Shown piece by piece: positions 15,843 to 24,082 of a DNA stretch of 53,263 nt. The stretch covers positions 1 to 53,263 of the forward strand of contig JAQUVQ010000014.1 of assembly GCA_028693285.1 (NCBI GenBank), in the 5' to 3' direction. This stretch comes from Smithellaceae bacterium. GTDB lineage: Bacteria; Desulfobacterota; Syntrophia; Syntrophales; Smithellaceae. Every line of letters starts with the position of its first letter. Position 1 is the first letter of the stretch. A program made the position numbers and the translations under genes. The notes beneath the pieces were generated by a model, which saw only the letters and a list, made by a program, of their open reading frames with translations, did not search any database and had not been told where the DNA came from.

Positions 15843-16763
15843 ATGAGGACGGCCATGAGGGTATCCCCTTTTCTTTACATGCTTGCCATTGTGGCGGGCC
15901 TTTTGCTGCCTCAGGCGGCCCCCTGGGCTTCGCTTCTCGTTCTGCCGGCGTTGACGATTGCCCTCACGGTTGCGCTGCTTCGCTTTCCGGGGGGATTCTT
16001 CAAAAATCCGCGGACGCTGCTTCCCGGGGCTCTCTGGGGCTGCCTGATGAACTACCTGGTTCTGGGGAACCTGATGATTCTGGGCGGAATTTTCCTGATC
16101 AAGAATGAGAATTTCTGGATCGGCCTGGTTATCCTGGCCGCCGTTCCTTCCGCTCTGGCGGCTCTTCCCTGGAGCGAAAAGCTCGGCGCGGATCACAGGC
16201 TGACGCTGACCGGTTTTGCCGGGACCTACCTGGGCGCGCTCATCCTGATTCCGCTTCTCGCGGCGGCTTTTCTCCGGTACATCCCCGTGTGCTGCGAAAA
16301 GCTGATCATCATGGCCGCCGCGCTGATATTCCTTCCGCTGTTGCTGTCCAGGGTCGCGGTTGACCGCAACTGGGATGAACGGTTTCACCAGCGCATGGGG
16401 ACCGTTTCTGATGTCTGCTTTTTTATCGTGTTTTACGCCGCCGCTTCCGCCAATTCCGTCCTGATCCGGCAGGGGAGCCTGGACATGCTTTTCATTCTGG
16501 CGCTGGCTTTTGTTTCCACGGCCCTGATCGCCGCCGCGCTCATCGCGGCCGGCAGGGTTTTCAAACTGTCCCGCCCCGTGGTTTCATCGCTTCTGCTTCT
16601 GGGAACCATGAAAAATTGCGGCCTTGCCGCCGGCATCGCCCTGTATGCCGTGAACGACGAAGCTGCCGTTCCGGCTTTGATTTTTTCCATTTTTATATTT
16701 CTGAACGGATTGTGGCTGTGGCTTTGGCGCAAAGGCCTGGAAAGGAGATTTTATCGGGCCTGA
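15843..16763 (+). CDS. Bile acid:sodium symporter/ACR3-like membrane transporter
   Basis: The protein has about 306 residues with nine or ten hydrophobic segments. The stretch LAAVPSALAALPWSEKLGAD followed by TGFAGTYLGALILIPL corresponds to the crossover region of the BASS/SBF fold, which typically couples sodium flow to organic anion transport or, in the ACR3 branch, exports arsenite. No ACR3 cysteine in the usual position was noted, and substrate is unknown. The ATG at 15855, with GAGGA just upstream, is a good alternative start. The gene follows the permease by 10 bases and may be part of the metal-transport operon. Ends before a hairpin at 16802-16835. Confidence 0.68.
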   Translation: MRTAMRVSPFLYMLAIVAGLLLPQAAPWASLLVLPALTIALTVALLRFPGGFFKNPRTLLPGALWGCLMNYLVLGNLMILGGIFLIKNENFWIGLVILAAVPSALAALPWSEKLGADHRLTLTGFAGTYLGALILIPLLAAAFLRYIPVCCEKLIIMAAALIFLPLLLSRVAVDRNWDERFHQRMGTVSDVCFFIVFYAAASANSVLIRQGSLDMLFILALAFVSTALIAAALIAAGRVFKLSRPVVSSLLLLGTMKNCGLAAGIALYAVNDEAAVPALIFSIFIFLNGLWLWLWRKGLERRFYRA

Positions 16764-16801
16764 ACTGAAACGCAAGGAGAGCTCATCATTTGGCAAACCA
16801 A

Positions 16802-16835
16802 AATGAAGGGGGCTTGTTTCCAAGTCCCCTTCATT
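16802..16835. terminator. Hairpin between convergent genes
   Basis: AATGAAGGGG (16802-16811) pairs with CCCCTTCATT (16826-16835), a perfect 10-bp stem with a 14-base loop. It sits between the plus-strand transporter and the minus-strand IHF-like gene, where it could end both transcripts. T-rich tails are weak on both sides. Confidence 0.6.
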
Positions 16836-16861
16836 AAGTATAACAAACACTTGCAGGATTT

Positions 16862-17143
16862 CTATTTGTTTTTGTCGACCCTGTCCTTCAGCTCTTTGCC
16901 CACTTTGAAAAAGGGCAGTTTTTTTGGTTCAACCTTGATTTTTGTTCCGGTTTTGGGATTTCTTCCCGTGTAGGATCCGTATTCTTTCACCACAAAGCTG
17001 CCGAATCCGCGAATTTCGATGCGGCCTCCTTTTTTCAACTCATCGTTGAAGCCTTTGAAAACCAGATTGACCACGTCAATGGCTTTTTTCTCCGTCAGAT
17101 TCATCTTCTTGCTTAAAGCTTCAATAAGACCGGATTTATTCAT
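16862..17143 (-). CDS. ihfB: Integration host factor beta-like / HU family DNA-binding protein
   Basis: The protein has 93 residues. RIEIRGFGSFVVKEYGSYTG followed by RNPKTGTKIKVEPKKLPFFK and GKELKDRV closely follows the beta arm and C-terminal helix of IHF-beta rather than HU. It bends DNA as a dimer in the nucleoid; the alpha partner is not in this window. It is the last gene of the minus-strand group that begins with an HU gene at 20824, and starts 9 bases after the rluB stop. Confidence 0.85.
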   Translation of the reverse strand: MNKSGLIEALSKKMNLTEKKAIDVVNLVFKGFNDELKKGGRIEIRGFGSFVVKEYGSYTGRNPKTGTKIKVEPKKLPFFKVGKELKDRVDKNK

Positions 17144-17152
17144 AGATCCTCC

Positions 17153-17977
17153 TTAAGACTGCTGCTTGAAACCCGAGTATTTATGATGCCGATTATCCCG
17201 TACGGCGCGACTATTATTTATTTTTGGATGATTGTCAAGAATATTTTTACCTTTTTTCCCCTGCGGCGGCGCCTGCAGCTCGCGGACTTCCCGGTCCGAA
17301 AGCGGGCGCCATGAGCCTTCCGACAGGCCCGAAAGCGTTATGTTTCCGATGGAGGTGCGCACCAGGCGCGTAACCGTGAAACCGGCAGCCTCAAACCCTC
17401 TGCGGATGATCCGGTTTCTGCCCTCGTGCAGGGTCAGGCTGATCCAGGCGCTTTTGTCGTTGACCTTTTCCTGCTTCAGATTTTCCGGTTTGAAAACACC
17501 GTCCGGCAGCAAAATCCCCTTGCTGATTTCCTTTAATTTCTCAAGGCTTATGCGACCGGCAATCTTTGCCCGGTAGGTTTTGGGGACCCGGAAGCCAGGG
17601 TGGGAAATTTTTTGAGCAAACGCTCCGTCATTGGTCAGAAGCAGCAGGCCCGCGGAATCATAATCGAGCCGGCCTACCGGATATACCCTTTCCGGAACAT
17701 CCCGGACCAGATCGACAACCGTCGGTCTTTTCTGCGGATCGGACAGCGTGGTGACGTAGCCCGCCGGTTTGTACAACGCAATGTAGCAGCCCGGATTTTC
17801 AATGGAGATGATTTTGCCGTCAATGCGGATCACGTCTTTTTGCGGATCGGCTTTAGAGCCCAGTTCGCGCACGATCTCTCCGTTGACGCTCACCCGGCCC
17901 TCCGTGATCATGGCTTCGGCATGACGGCGGGAATCGATGCCCGCGGCGGAGATGATTTTCTGAAGGCGTTCTTTCAT
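17153..17977 (-). CDS. rluB: 23S rRNA pseudouridine synthase, RsuA/RluB family
   Basis: The protein has 274 residues. An N-terminal S4 RNA-binding domain (RLQKIISAAGIDSRRHAE) is followed by the catalytic domain with the nucleophilic Asp in GRLDYDSAGLLLLTNDG, and the conserved LHEGRNRIIRR. The family isomerises a uridine in rRNA; RluB-type action on 23S rRNA is the likeliest given the S4 domain and its position after scpB, which is conserved in many bacteria. The ATG overlaps the scpB stop (TGATG). The C-terminal 30 residues are basic and low in complexity. Confidence 0.88.
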   Translation of the reverse strand: MKERLQKIISAAGIDSRRHAEAMITEGRVSVNGEIVRELGSKADPQKDVIRIDGKIISIENPGCYIALYKPAGYVTTLSDPQKRPTVVDLVRDVPERVYPVGRLDYDSAGLLLLTNDGAFAQKISHPGFRVPKTYRAKIAGRISLEKLKEISKGILLPDGVFKPENLKQEKVNDKSAWISLTLHEGRNRIIRRGFEAAGFTVTRLVRTSIGNITLSGLSEGSWRPLSDREVRELQAPPQGKKGKNILDNHPKINNSRAVRDNRHHKYSGFKQQS

Positions 17978-18702
17978 CAAACGGCATCGTCCCCGGGGTT
18001 TGGCTCAACCCCATGTTCTTCCTGTTCTTCCGCGTCGGCTGCGGGGTCCTCTTCGGGGGTTTTTTCCGCCTGCTTTGCTTCCGGACCCGAAGGCGTCTCA
18101 GGAGCCTTTGGCATTTCCCCTGCAGGCGTCTCCGGCAGAAGGTCTTCAAAGGAAATGGCTTCCTGTTCGGGCGATTCCTGAGGTTCGGTAAGCTCCCGAA
18201 GCTCTCTCATCGTCGGCAGGTCCGAAAGCTCCCTGAGATTGAAAACTTCCAGAAATTTTTTGGTCGTTCCGTAAATGATCGGCTTTCCCGGCACGTCCTT
18301 GCGCCCGAGGATGCGCACCAGCTTTTTGTCCAGCAGGCCCTTGAGCGGAGCGCTGACGTCAACGCCGCGAATGCTTTCAATCTCCGACTTGACGATCGGC
18401 TGCCGGTAGGCCACGATGGCCAGTGTTTCCATTGCCGCGGGCGACAGCGAGGCCGGTTTGACTCCCTTGAGTTTTTTGATCCAGGAGGCCATTTCCGGCC
18501 GGGTGCGAAACTGAAAACCGCCCGCGACTTCCTGGATGCCGATTCCGCTTTCGCGCTCGTCGTATTCCGTGATCAGACGATCCAGGGCGCTTTTGATTTC
18601 CTCCTTGTCCCCGCTTCCGAGCGCGGCGCAGATTTTCTCCAGCGGCAGGGGCGACTCCGACGACAGGATCAGGGCTTCGAGAACGGCTGAAAGGTTTTCC
18701 AT
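17977..18702 (-). CDS. scpB: Segregation and condensation protein B
   Basis: The protein has 241 residues. Two winged-helix modules are evident, with the family hallmark LSPAAMETLAIVAYRQPIVK near residue 85 and KPIIYGTTKKFLEVFNLREL near residue 142. ScpB binds the ScpA kleisin and SMC to form the bacterial condensin that compacts and separates chromosomes. The last 60 residues are acidic and Pro/Glu-rich and look disordered. It starts immediately after the scpA stop and overlaps rluB. Confidence 0.93.
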   Translation of the reverse strand: MENLSAVLEALILSSESPLPLEKICAALGSGDKEEIKSALDRLITEYDERESGIGIQEVAGGFQFRTRPEMASWIKKLKGVKPASLSPAAMETLAIVAYRQPIVKSEIESIRGVDVSAPLKGLLDKKLVRILGRKDVPGKPIIYGTTKKFLEVFNLRELSDLPTMRELRELTEPQESPEQEAISFEDLLPETPAGEMPKAPETPSGPEAKQAEKTPEEDPAADAEEQEEHGVEPNPGDDAV

Positions 18703-19449
18703 TTACAACTCCACGGCCGGGAAGATTCGAATGACGCCGAAGGCCGCCGTCTGATAGGCCTTGATCATCTTCAGCTTGATGAGCTCCAGCAGGGCCAGAA
18801 AAGTGTAAACGATCCGGCGGCGGTCTCTTTTTTCCCCCAGCAATTCGTCAAAGGTGAGATTTTTTTCGCGCGTAAGGCGCTCCATCACGTCGTTGATGAT
18901 ATCCGAAAGCGACAGTTTTTCCAGGTCAATTTCCATCAGATCCTTTTTGTCCATGCGGGAAACAATCTGGTGAAAGGCTTCGATCAATTCAAAAATGCTG
19001 ACTTCCACCAGCTCCTCATCGTCTGCCGCCCCGGGGCGTTCGTTGCCGACAATCGCCGCGGAGCGCTTGAACACGTCCCGCTCCAGGATGGGCCTCTGGG
19101 TCAGCAGGGAGGCGGCTTCCTTGAAGGCCTGGTGCTCCAGGAGCTGGCGGACCAGTTCCGCGCGCGGGTCGTCTTCCATTTCTTCGGGCGACGGCTCTTC
19201 CGGAACCGGCAGAAGCATGCGGGACTTGATGTGAATCAGCGTGGAGGCCATGACGAGATATTCGCCCGCCAGGTCCAGATTGAGCGACTTGATGAGGTTC
19301 AGATAATCCAGGTACTGGCGGGTGACCAGAGCAATGGGAATGTTGTAAATGTCAATCTCATTTTTTTTGATCAGATACAGCAGCAGGTCCAGCGGACCTT
19401 CGAAAATATCCAGCTTGATCGCATAATCTGTGGAGGTCTCTTCGTTCAT
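18703..19449 (-). CDS. scpA: Segregation and condensation protein A (kleisin)
   Basis: The protein has 248 residues. The N-terminal signature KLDIFEGPLDLLLYLIKKNE followed by IDIYNIPIALVTRQYLDYL is diagnostic of ScpA, and the C-terminal winged helix (VYTFLALLELIKLKMIKAYQ) closes the protein. It bridges the SMC heads and recruits ScpB. The gene lies 8 bases after trpS and directly abuts scpB; the SMC gene is not in the window. Confidence 0.94.
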   Translation of the reverse strand: MNEETSTDYAIKLDIFEGPLDLLLYLIKKNEIDIYNIPIALVTRQYLDYLNLIKSLNLDLAGEYLVMASTLIHIKSRMLLPVPEEPSPEEMEDDPRAELVRQLLEHQAFKEAASLLTQRPILERDVFKRSAAIVGNERPGAADDEELVEVSIFELIEAFHQIVSRMDKKDLMEIDLEKLSLSDIINDVMERLTREKNLTFDELLGEKRDRRRIVYTFLALLELIKLKMIKAYQTAAFGVIRIFPAVEL

Positions 19450-19457
19450 AGGTCGCT

Positions 19458-20450
19458 TCAGATTTTGACGGCTTCGCGAACTTCCGCCATGGTCCGGCGG
19501 GCGATCGCCGCGGCCTCGTCGTTGCCTTTTTGGATCATCTCCTCAATTTCCGCGATGTTGCGCTGATAGTAATCCATGCGCTCATGAACGGGCGCCAGCG
19601 CTTCCTCAACGCGCGCCGCCAGCATTTTCTTGCAGTCGGTGCAGCCGATGCCGGCTGTGCGGCATTCCCGGTTGATTTCGGCCACGTCCGGAGCGGGGGA
19701 GTAAAGGCCGTGGAAGGTGAATACGTTGCAGATGTCGGGATCGCCCGGGTCTTTTTTCCGCATTCGCTGAGGATCGGTGAACATGGAGGCGATTTTCCGG
19801 TGAAGCGTTTTGCCCCGGTCGGACAGGTAAACGGCATTATCGTAGGATTTGCTCATTTTCCTGCCGTCGATGCCCAGCAGCTTCGGCACCTGGGTCAAAA
19901 GCGGCTCCGGAACGGGAAAGACGTCTTTCTGGTAAAGGTAGTTGAAGCGCCGGGCGATTTCGCGGGTCAGCTCAATGTGGGGAAGCTGGTCCACGCCGAC
20001 CGGAACGCCGTAGGCCTTGTACATGACAATGTCGGCCGCCTGCAGAACGGGGTAGCCCAGAAAGCCGAAGGTGGAAAGATCTTTGGAGCTCAATTCCGTC
20101 TGCATTTCCTTGTAGGTGGGATTGCGCGTGAGCCAGGCCAGCGGCGTGATCATGGAAAGCAGCAGGAACAATTCGGCGTGTTCCTTGACCGCCGATTGCA
20201 CAAAGAGGGTGCTTTTGGCCGGATCGAGGCCGGCGGCCAGCCAGTCCATCACCATATACAGGCTGTTTTGCCGAATGTCCTGTGTCGATGCGTATTCACT
20301 GGTGATCGCATGCCAATCGGCGACGAAGTAAAAGCAGTCGTAGTTGCCGCTGTTCTGCAGTTCGACCCAGTTCCCCAACGCGCCGTGCAAATTTCCAAGG
20401 TGCAGCCTTCCTGTGGGCCGCATCCCGCTGAGAATCCTTTTTCGTGTCAA
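19458..20450 (-). CDS. trpS: Tryptophanyl-tRNA synthetase
   Basis: The protein has 330 residues. The start is TTG with GAGGAG eight bases upstream; using the first ATG would remove the conserved KRILSG before MRPTGRLHLGN. Class I signatures are HLGNLHGAL (residues about 17-25, HIGH equivalent) and GRKMSKSYDNA near residue 196. It charges tRNA-Trp in the cytoplasm. The placement of trpS ahead of scpA-scpB-rluB is common in deltaproteobacteria, as far as I recall. Confidence 0.94.
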   Translation of the reverse strand: MTRKRILSGMRPTGRLHLGNLHGALGNWVELQNSGNYDCFYFVADWHAITSEYASTQDIRQNSLYMVMDWLAAGLDPAKSTLFVQSAVKEHAELFLLLSMITPLAWLTRNPTYKEMQTELSSKDLSTFGFLGYPVLQAADIVMYKAYGVPVGVDQLPHIELTREIARRFNYLYQKDVFPVPEPLLTQVPKLLGIDGRKMSKSYDNAVYLSDRGKTLHRKIASMFTDPQRMRKKDPGDPDICNVFTFHGLYSPAPDVAEINRECRTAGIGCTDCKKMLAARVEEALAPVHERMDYYQRNIAEIEEMIQKGNDEAAAIARRTMAEVREAVKI

Positions 20451-20486
20451 GCCAGACGCTCCTCGTTTCCAAAATGGATAAATGCA

Positions 20487-20527
20487 CCAAGGCCTCCGGT
20501 GTTTCGAAAAGCTGACGGAGGCCTTGG
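20487..20527 (-). terminator. Strong hairpin after the HU gene
   Basis: CCAAGGCCTCCG (20487-20498) and CGGAGGCCTTGG (20516-20527) make a perfect 12-bp stem with a 17-base loop, 25 bases beyond the HU stop and ahead of trpS. No long T tract follows, so it may act as a partial terminator or an mRNA-stabilising structure that raises HU output relative to trpS. Confidence 0.6.
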
Positions 20528-20551
20528 TTAAAAGGATGACTTAAAAAAGCC

Positions 20552-20824
20552 CTATTTCACTTTGTCCGACAAAGTCTTGCCGGCCTTGAATTTAACCACT
20601 TTCTTCGCAGGAATCTTGATCGTCTTGCCGGTCTGAGGATTCCTGCCCTCTCTTGCTTTTCTCTTGACGACGGAGAACGTGCCGAAACCGACCAATCCCA
20701 GCTTGCCGGTTTTTTTCAGTTCTTTCCCCACCGCGGCGATGTACGCATCCAGCGCTTTGGCCGCCGCCGCCTGGGATATTTCCGCCTCGTCCGCCATTAC
20801 TCCGATCAATTCTGCTTTCGTCAT
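20552..20824 (-). CDS. hup: HU family DNA-binding protein
   Basis: The protein has 90 residues, the standard HU length. It starts MTKAELIGVMADEAEIS and contains the beta-arm motif GFGTFSVVKRKAREGRNPQTG and the end FKAGKTLSDKVK. It binds and bends DNA non-specifically as part of the nucleoid. A TATAAA sequence upstream on the minus strand (near 20850) could be its -10 element. It opens the minus-strand group that ends with the IHF-beta-like gene. Confidence 0.93.
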   Translation of the reverse strand: MTKAELIGVMADEAEISQAAAAKALDAYIAAVGKELKKTGKLGLVGFGTFSVVKRKAREGRNPQTGKTIKIPAKKVVKFKAGKTLSDKVK

Positions 20825-21276
20825 GCTCCAGTCCCCCTTTCCTGAATTTATATGGTTAAATTTTCATTAGCCGCCCGGCGCGGCTGTGATTTGCCTCTGG
20901 GATCCGGGCTCCCGTGCTTGACGCCCTGATGAAGGTCAAGGGGCGCGATCTTCAGGACCGGGGCCGAATGCTTCATGGGAATGAATGGAACCCTGTTGTT
21001 TGTACTGTTGACGAAGCGCGGCACGCCTCAAACCGGCGCTAGGGCTAACACAAAAAAAAACAACAATCAAGAAAAAAGTATTTTTGCGGCCGGTTTTCAC
21101 GGGCGATTTCGCGGGCGGCAGGGCGCTTTGCAGACGGCGGTGAAACAGGCGCATGCCGTGCGTGAACGCCGTCTCCGGCCCGAGCCGTCTTCTTTGACAA
21201 GCACTCCCGCCTGTGCTACGAATCCACACGCGCCGCAGATGAACGAATGCCGGCGAGCCGAAGGGGAGCAAGGGCG
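20825..21276. other. Intergenic region between divergent HU and DUF255 genes
   Basis: No convincing gene is seen in these 452 bases. The left side should hold the HU promoter; the right side holds a candidate promoter at 21194-21222. An A-rich tract occupies about 21050-21080. Short open frames on both strands lack ribosome-binding sites and recognisable motifs. Confidence 0.5.
21194..21222 (+). promoter_or_regulatory. Candidate promoter of the DUF255 gene
   Basis: A consensus -35 TTGACA (21194-21199) is followed after 17 bases by TACGAA (21217-21222), a weak -10 match. It lies 55 bases before the ATG at 21277. Confidence 0.4.
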
Positions 21277-23346
21277 ATGAAAGACAACCACTTGAAAAAC
21301 GAAAAAAGCCCCTACCTCCTGCAGCACGCGCAAAATCCGGTGGACTGGCATCCCTGGGGTGATGAGGCTTTCACCCGGGCGCGCCTTGAAGATAAACCCA
21401 TATTTCTTTCCATTGGTTATTCCACCTGCCACTGGTGCCACGTCATGGAACGGGAGTCGTTTGAGGATGAAGACGTCGCCCGAATGCTCAATGAAACGTT
21501 TGTGAACGTCAAAGTGGACCGCGAAGAGCGCCCCGACATTGACGCGGTTTATATGGAGGTCTGCAAACTTTTGACGCAAAGCGGCGGCTGGCCGCTGACG
21601 ATCATGATGACGCCGGATCGAAAGCCTTTCTTCGCCGCCACCTACCTTCCCCCCCGATCGAAATACGGGCGGGCCGGCCTGACGGACATCGTCGGCCGGG
21701 TCGGGGTTCTGTGGCGCACAAGGCGCGCGGAGCTGCTTTCCTCGGCTGAGGAGATTGTAAACGCCCTTCAGAAACCTTCCGCAGGCAGCGCGCGGGACGC
21801 GGGGGAAGAAGAGCTGCACCGGGCCTACCGATTGTTTTCCATGAGCTTTGATGCAGCCTTCGGCGGATTCGGGCAGGCGCCGAAATTTCCGTCGCCGCAT
21901 CAGCTCTTTTTCCTGCTGCGCTACTGGAAGCGGACCGGCGAGGCGCAGGCCCTGCGCATGGCGGAATGGACGGTGCGGAACATGCGCCGCGGAGGCATCT
22001 TTGATCAGATCGGCTTCGGATTTCACCGATATTCGACGGACGAGCGCTGGATCGTGCCGCATTTTGAAAAGATGCTGTACGACCAGGCGCTCATGGCGCT
22101 GGCCTGTGCCGAGCTATATCAGGCGACAGGCAGCGGGGAGTACGCGGCGGCCGCGCGGGAAACCGCCGCCTATGTTTTGCGGGACCTGACGGATGCCGGA
22201 GGAGGATTCTACTGCGCCGAAGATGCGGACAGCGAGGCTGTGGAGGGAAAGTTCTATCTGTGGACCGAAAAGGAGATTCGCGCCGTCCTTGACGCCGAAG
22301 AGGCGGACTTCTTTCTTACGCACTACCGTCATGCAAGCGACCGGTCCGTGCCGGGCATGCGGGAAATTCCCGAAGGGCATTTCATTGCGCACGCAAAACC
22401 GCTGACGGATGAGCCCGGGCCGGGCCAGACTGCTTTTTGGCCGGTCCTGACGGAAGCAATCCGGGAAAAGCTTTTCGCGGTTCGGGAAAAACGGGTGCGC
22501 CCTCACCGGGACGACAAGATTCTCACCGACTGGAACGGCCTCATGATCGCCGCGCTGGCGCGCCTGGCGCAGGTGCTGAAGGAACCGGCCTATGCAGCGG
22601 CCGCGGTCCGCGCCATGGATTTCATCCTGCGATCGCTCAGAACCCCCGACGGCCGCCTGCTGCACCGTTTTCGCGGCGGGCATAGCGCCTTTGCCGCGAA
22701 CCTTGACGACTATGCCTTCATCATCTGGGCGCTTCTGGAGCTTTACGAAGCAACTTTTGACCCTGCGTATCTGACCAGGGCGCTGGAGTTGCATTCGCAC
22801 CTGAGGGGTTTTTTCCGCGATGAAAAGGACGGCGGCTTCTTTTTTACTCCGAAAGACGCAGAGCCGCTTCCGGTCCGTCCAAAGGAGCTTTACGACGGCG
22901 CAATCCCGTCCGGAAATTCCGTCGCTTTTCTCAATACGCTGCGTCTGTCCCGGATCACCGGGGATGACGCGCTGGAAAAAGAAGCGCGCGAGATTGCCGG
23001 GGCCTTCGGCGGGCCGGCCGGGGCTTCCCCGACGGCCTTTGCGCACTTTCTTTGCGGCCTTGATTTTGCCGTGGGTCCGGCAAGCGAAGTGATTCTTGCG
23101 GGGAAGGAGGGCGCGCCGGATGCGCAGGCTCTGCTTGGGGCGCTGCGGCGAAGCTTTACACCGAACAAAGTGGTCATCTTTCGGCCGGAAGACACGGGAG
23201 GGGCGGACATTGAAGCCATCTCGCCCCGGGTTCGGTCGCGCGTCTGCATCGGCGGACGGGCGACCGCCTATGTCTGCTCCGGCTTTGCCTGCCGTCTTCC
23301 GGCAACGGACCCGGAACAGATGATGGCTTTGCTCAATGGAAAATAG
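21277..23346 (+). CDS. DUF255 thioredoxin-domain protein (YyaL/SSP411 family)
   Basis: The protein has 689 residues, preceded by AAGGGGAG. The N-terminal domain is a thioredoxin-like fold with [20 protein letters not shown] and the CxxC motif STCHWCHVM near residue 50, then [12 protein letters not shown] and [12 protein letters not shown]. The remainder is an alpha/alpha toroid related to N-acylglucosamine epimerases and cellobiose epimerases ([42 protein letters not shown]). Family length and domain order are normal. The molecular function has not been settled in bacteria; a redox-linked or sugar-linked role is a guess. It is a single gene with its own probable promoter and converges on the DUF2845 genes. 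Confidence 0.88.
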   Translation: MKDNHLKNEKSPYLLQHAQNPVDWHPWGDEAFTRARLEDKPIFLSIGYSTCHWCHVMERESFEDEDVARMLNETFVNVKVDREERPDIDAVYMEVCKLLTQSGGWPLTIMMTPDRKPFFAATYLPPRSKYGRAGLTDIVGRVGVLWRTRRAELLSSAEEIVNALQKPSAGSARDAGEEELHRAYRLFSMSFDAAFGGFGQAPKFPSPHQLFFLLRYWKRTGEAQALRMAEWTVRNMRRGGIFDQIGFGFHRYSTDERWIVPHFEKMLYDQALMALACAELYQATGSGEYAAAARETAAYVLRDLTDAGGGFYCAEDADSEAVEGKFYLWTEKEIRAVLDAEEADFFLTHYRHASDRSVPGMREIPEGHFIAHAKPLTDEPGPGQTAFWPVLTEAIREKLFAVREKRVRPHRDDKILTDWNGLMIAALARLAQVLKEPAYAAAAVRAMDFILRSLRTPDGRLLHRFRGGHSAFAANLDDYAFIIWALLELYEATFDPAYLTRALELHSHLRGFFRDEKDGGFFFTPKDAEPLPVRPKELYDGAIPSGNSVAFLNTLRLSRITGDDALEKEAREIAGAFGGPAGASPTAFAHFLCGLDFAVGPASEVILAGKEGAPDAQALLGALRRSFTPNKVVIFRPEDTGGADIEAISPRVRSRVCIGGRATAYVCSGFACRLPATDPEQMMALLNGK

Positions 23347-23379
23347 AAAACGGCCGCGGTTCCTTTCCGCTTCCGGCCG
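23341..23379 (-). terminator. Intrinsic terminator after the DUF2845 pair
   Basis: Directly after the minus-strand stop at 23380 the RNA can form a stem of CGGCC with GGCCG enclosing GCGG paired to CCGC, with a 7-base loop and a 4-base bulge. The tail reads GTTTTCTATTTT. It may also serve the converging DUF255 gene. Confidence 0.6.
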
Positions 23380-23733
23380 CTACTTTCCCATACAGTCGGA
23401 TTTACCGCTCCCTTTTCCTTCCGTGTCCTCTTTTTTCAGAACGCCGTCTTCAAAGGTCAGGGCGTAAATGTAGTCCTGGCTGCCGCAGTTGTAGTACCAG
23501 ACCTCCGACTTGCTGCCGCTTTTCTTTGCTGTTTTGTTCTTGACGGCGGTTGCGGAAGTCTTGTTTTTCTCGCTGACTCTTTCCTTGGCGGTCGGCTTTC
23601 CGCAAGTGATCAAAACCCGCGCCTTGGTGTCGCCGGCGGAAACCATGCCGGATCCGCAGCGAAAAGCGGAAGCGTCGGCGGCCGCCAGGCAAAGGATGAG
23701 CAGCGCGATGAAGCCGGTCTGAATCCGTATCAT
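23380..23733 (-). CDS. Secreted DUF2845 family protein (four-cysteine form)
   Basis: The protein has 117 residues with a clear signal peptide ending ADASA-F. The mature part begins FRCGSGMVSAGDTKARVLITCG and ends with YYNCGSQDYIYALTFEDGVL and a last Cys (DCMGK), giving four cysteines that could form two disulfides. DUF2845 proteins are small periplasmic or secreted proteins of unknown function, common in proteobacteria. A basic, Lys/Thr-rich insert (residues about 58-75) separates the halves. It is the second of two tandem paralogues; GAGGGGGAAG precedes the ATG. Confidence 0.82.
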   Translation of the reverse strand: MIRIQTGFIALLILCLAAADASAFRCGSGMVSAGDTKARVLITCGKPTAKERVSEKNKTSATAVKNKTAKKSGSKSEVWYYNCGSQDYIYALTFEDGVLKKEDTEGKGSGKSDCMGK

Positions 23734-23758
23734 ATTTCTTCCCCCTCTCGAGTGATGT

Positions 23759-24079
23759 TTATCTGCCCAGGCAGTAGGAATTGCCCACTCCGCCGCCCTC
23801 CGTGGTTTCTTTCGTCAGAACGCCGTCTTCAAACGTCAGCGCGTAAATGTAGTCGTTGTCGCCGCAGTTGTAGTACCAGATTTCCAGAGTCGCGGGGCAG
23901 ACGCTGCTTTTCCTGGGACAGATGATTTCCTTGGTGGTCGGAAGGCCGCAGGTTCCCTGAACTTTAACCTTTTTGTCTCCGGTGGAAACCAGGCCGGACC
24001 CGCAGCGAAAGGCCGCTGCCGGAACGGCGTTTGCGCAAAGCAGGATTACGGCCAGCCCGATGATTCGAAGCTTTTTCAT
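23759..24079 (-). CDS. Secreted DUF2845 family protein (six-cysteine form)
   Basis: The protein has 106 residues with signal peptide MKKLRIIGLAVILLCANAVP ending at AAA-F. The mature sequence FRCGSGLVSTGDKKVKVQGTCG and YYNCGDNDYIYALTFEDGVL matches its neighbour closely; an additional Cys pair (IICPRKSSVCP) sits where the paralogue has the basic insert. Function is unknown. The ATG lies 3 bases after the stop of the methyltransferase-like gene, so it belongs to the same transcript. Confidence 0.82.
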   Translation of the reverse strand: MKKLRIIGLAVILLCANAVPAAAFRCGSGLVSTGDKKVKVQGTCGLPTTKEIICPRKSSVCPATLEIWYYNCGDNDYIYALTFEDGVLTKETTEGGGVGNSYCLGR

Positions 24080-24082
24080 ATT

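Noticed and set aside
20936-21271. 111-codon minus-strand frame between HU and DUF255
   Set aside because: No ribosome-binding site, no motif and composition unlike the neighbouring genes.
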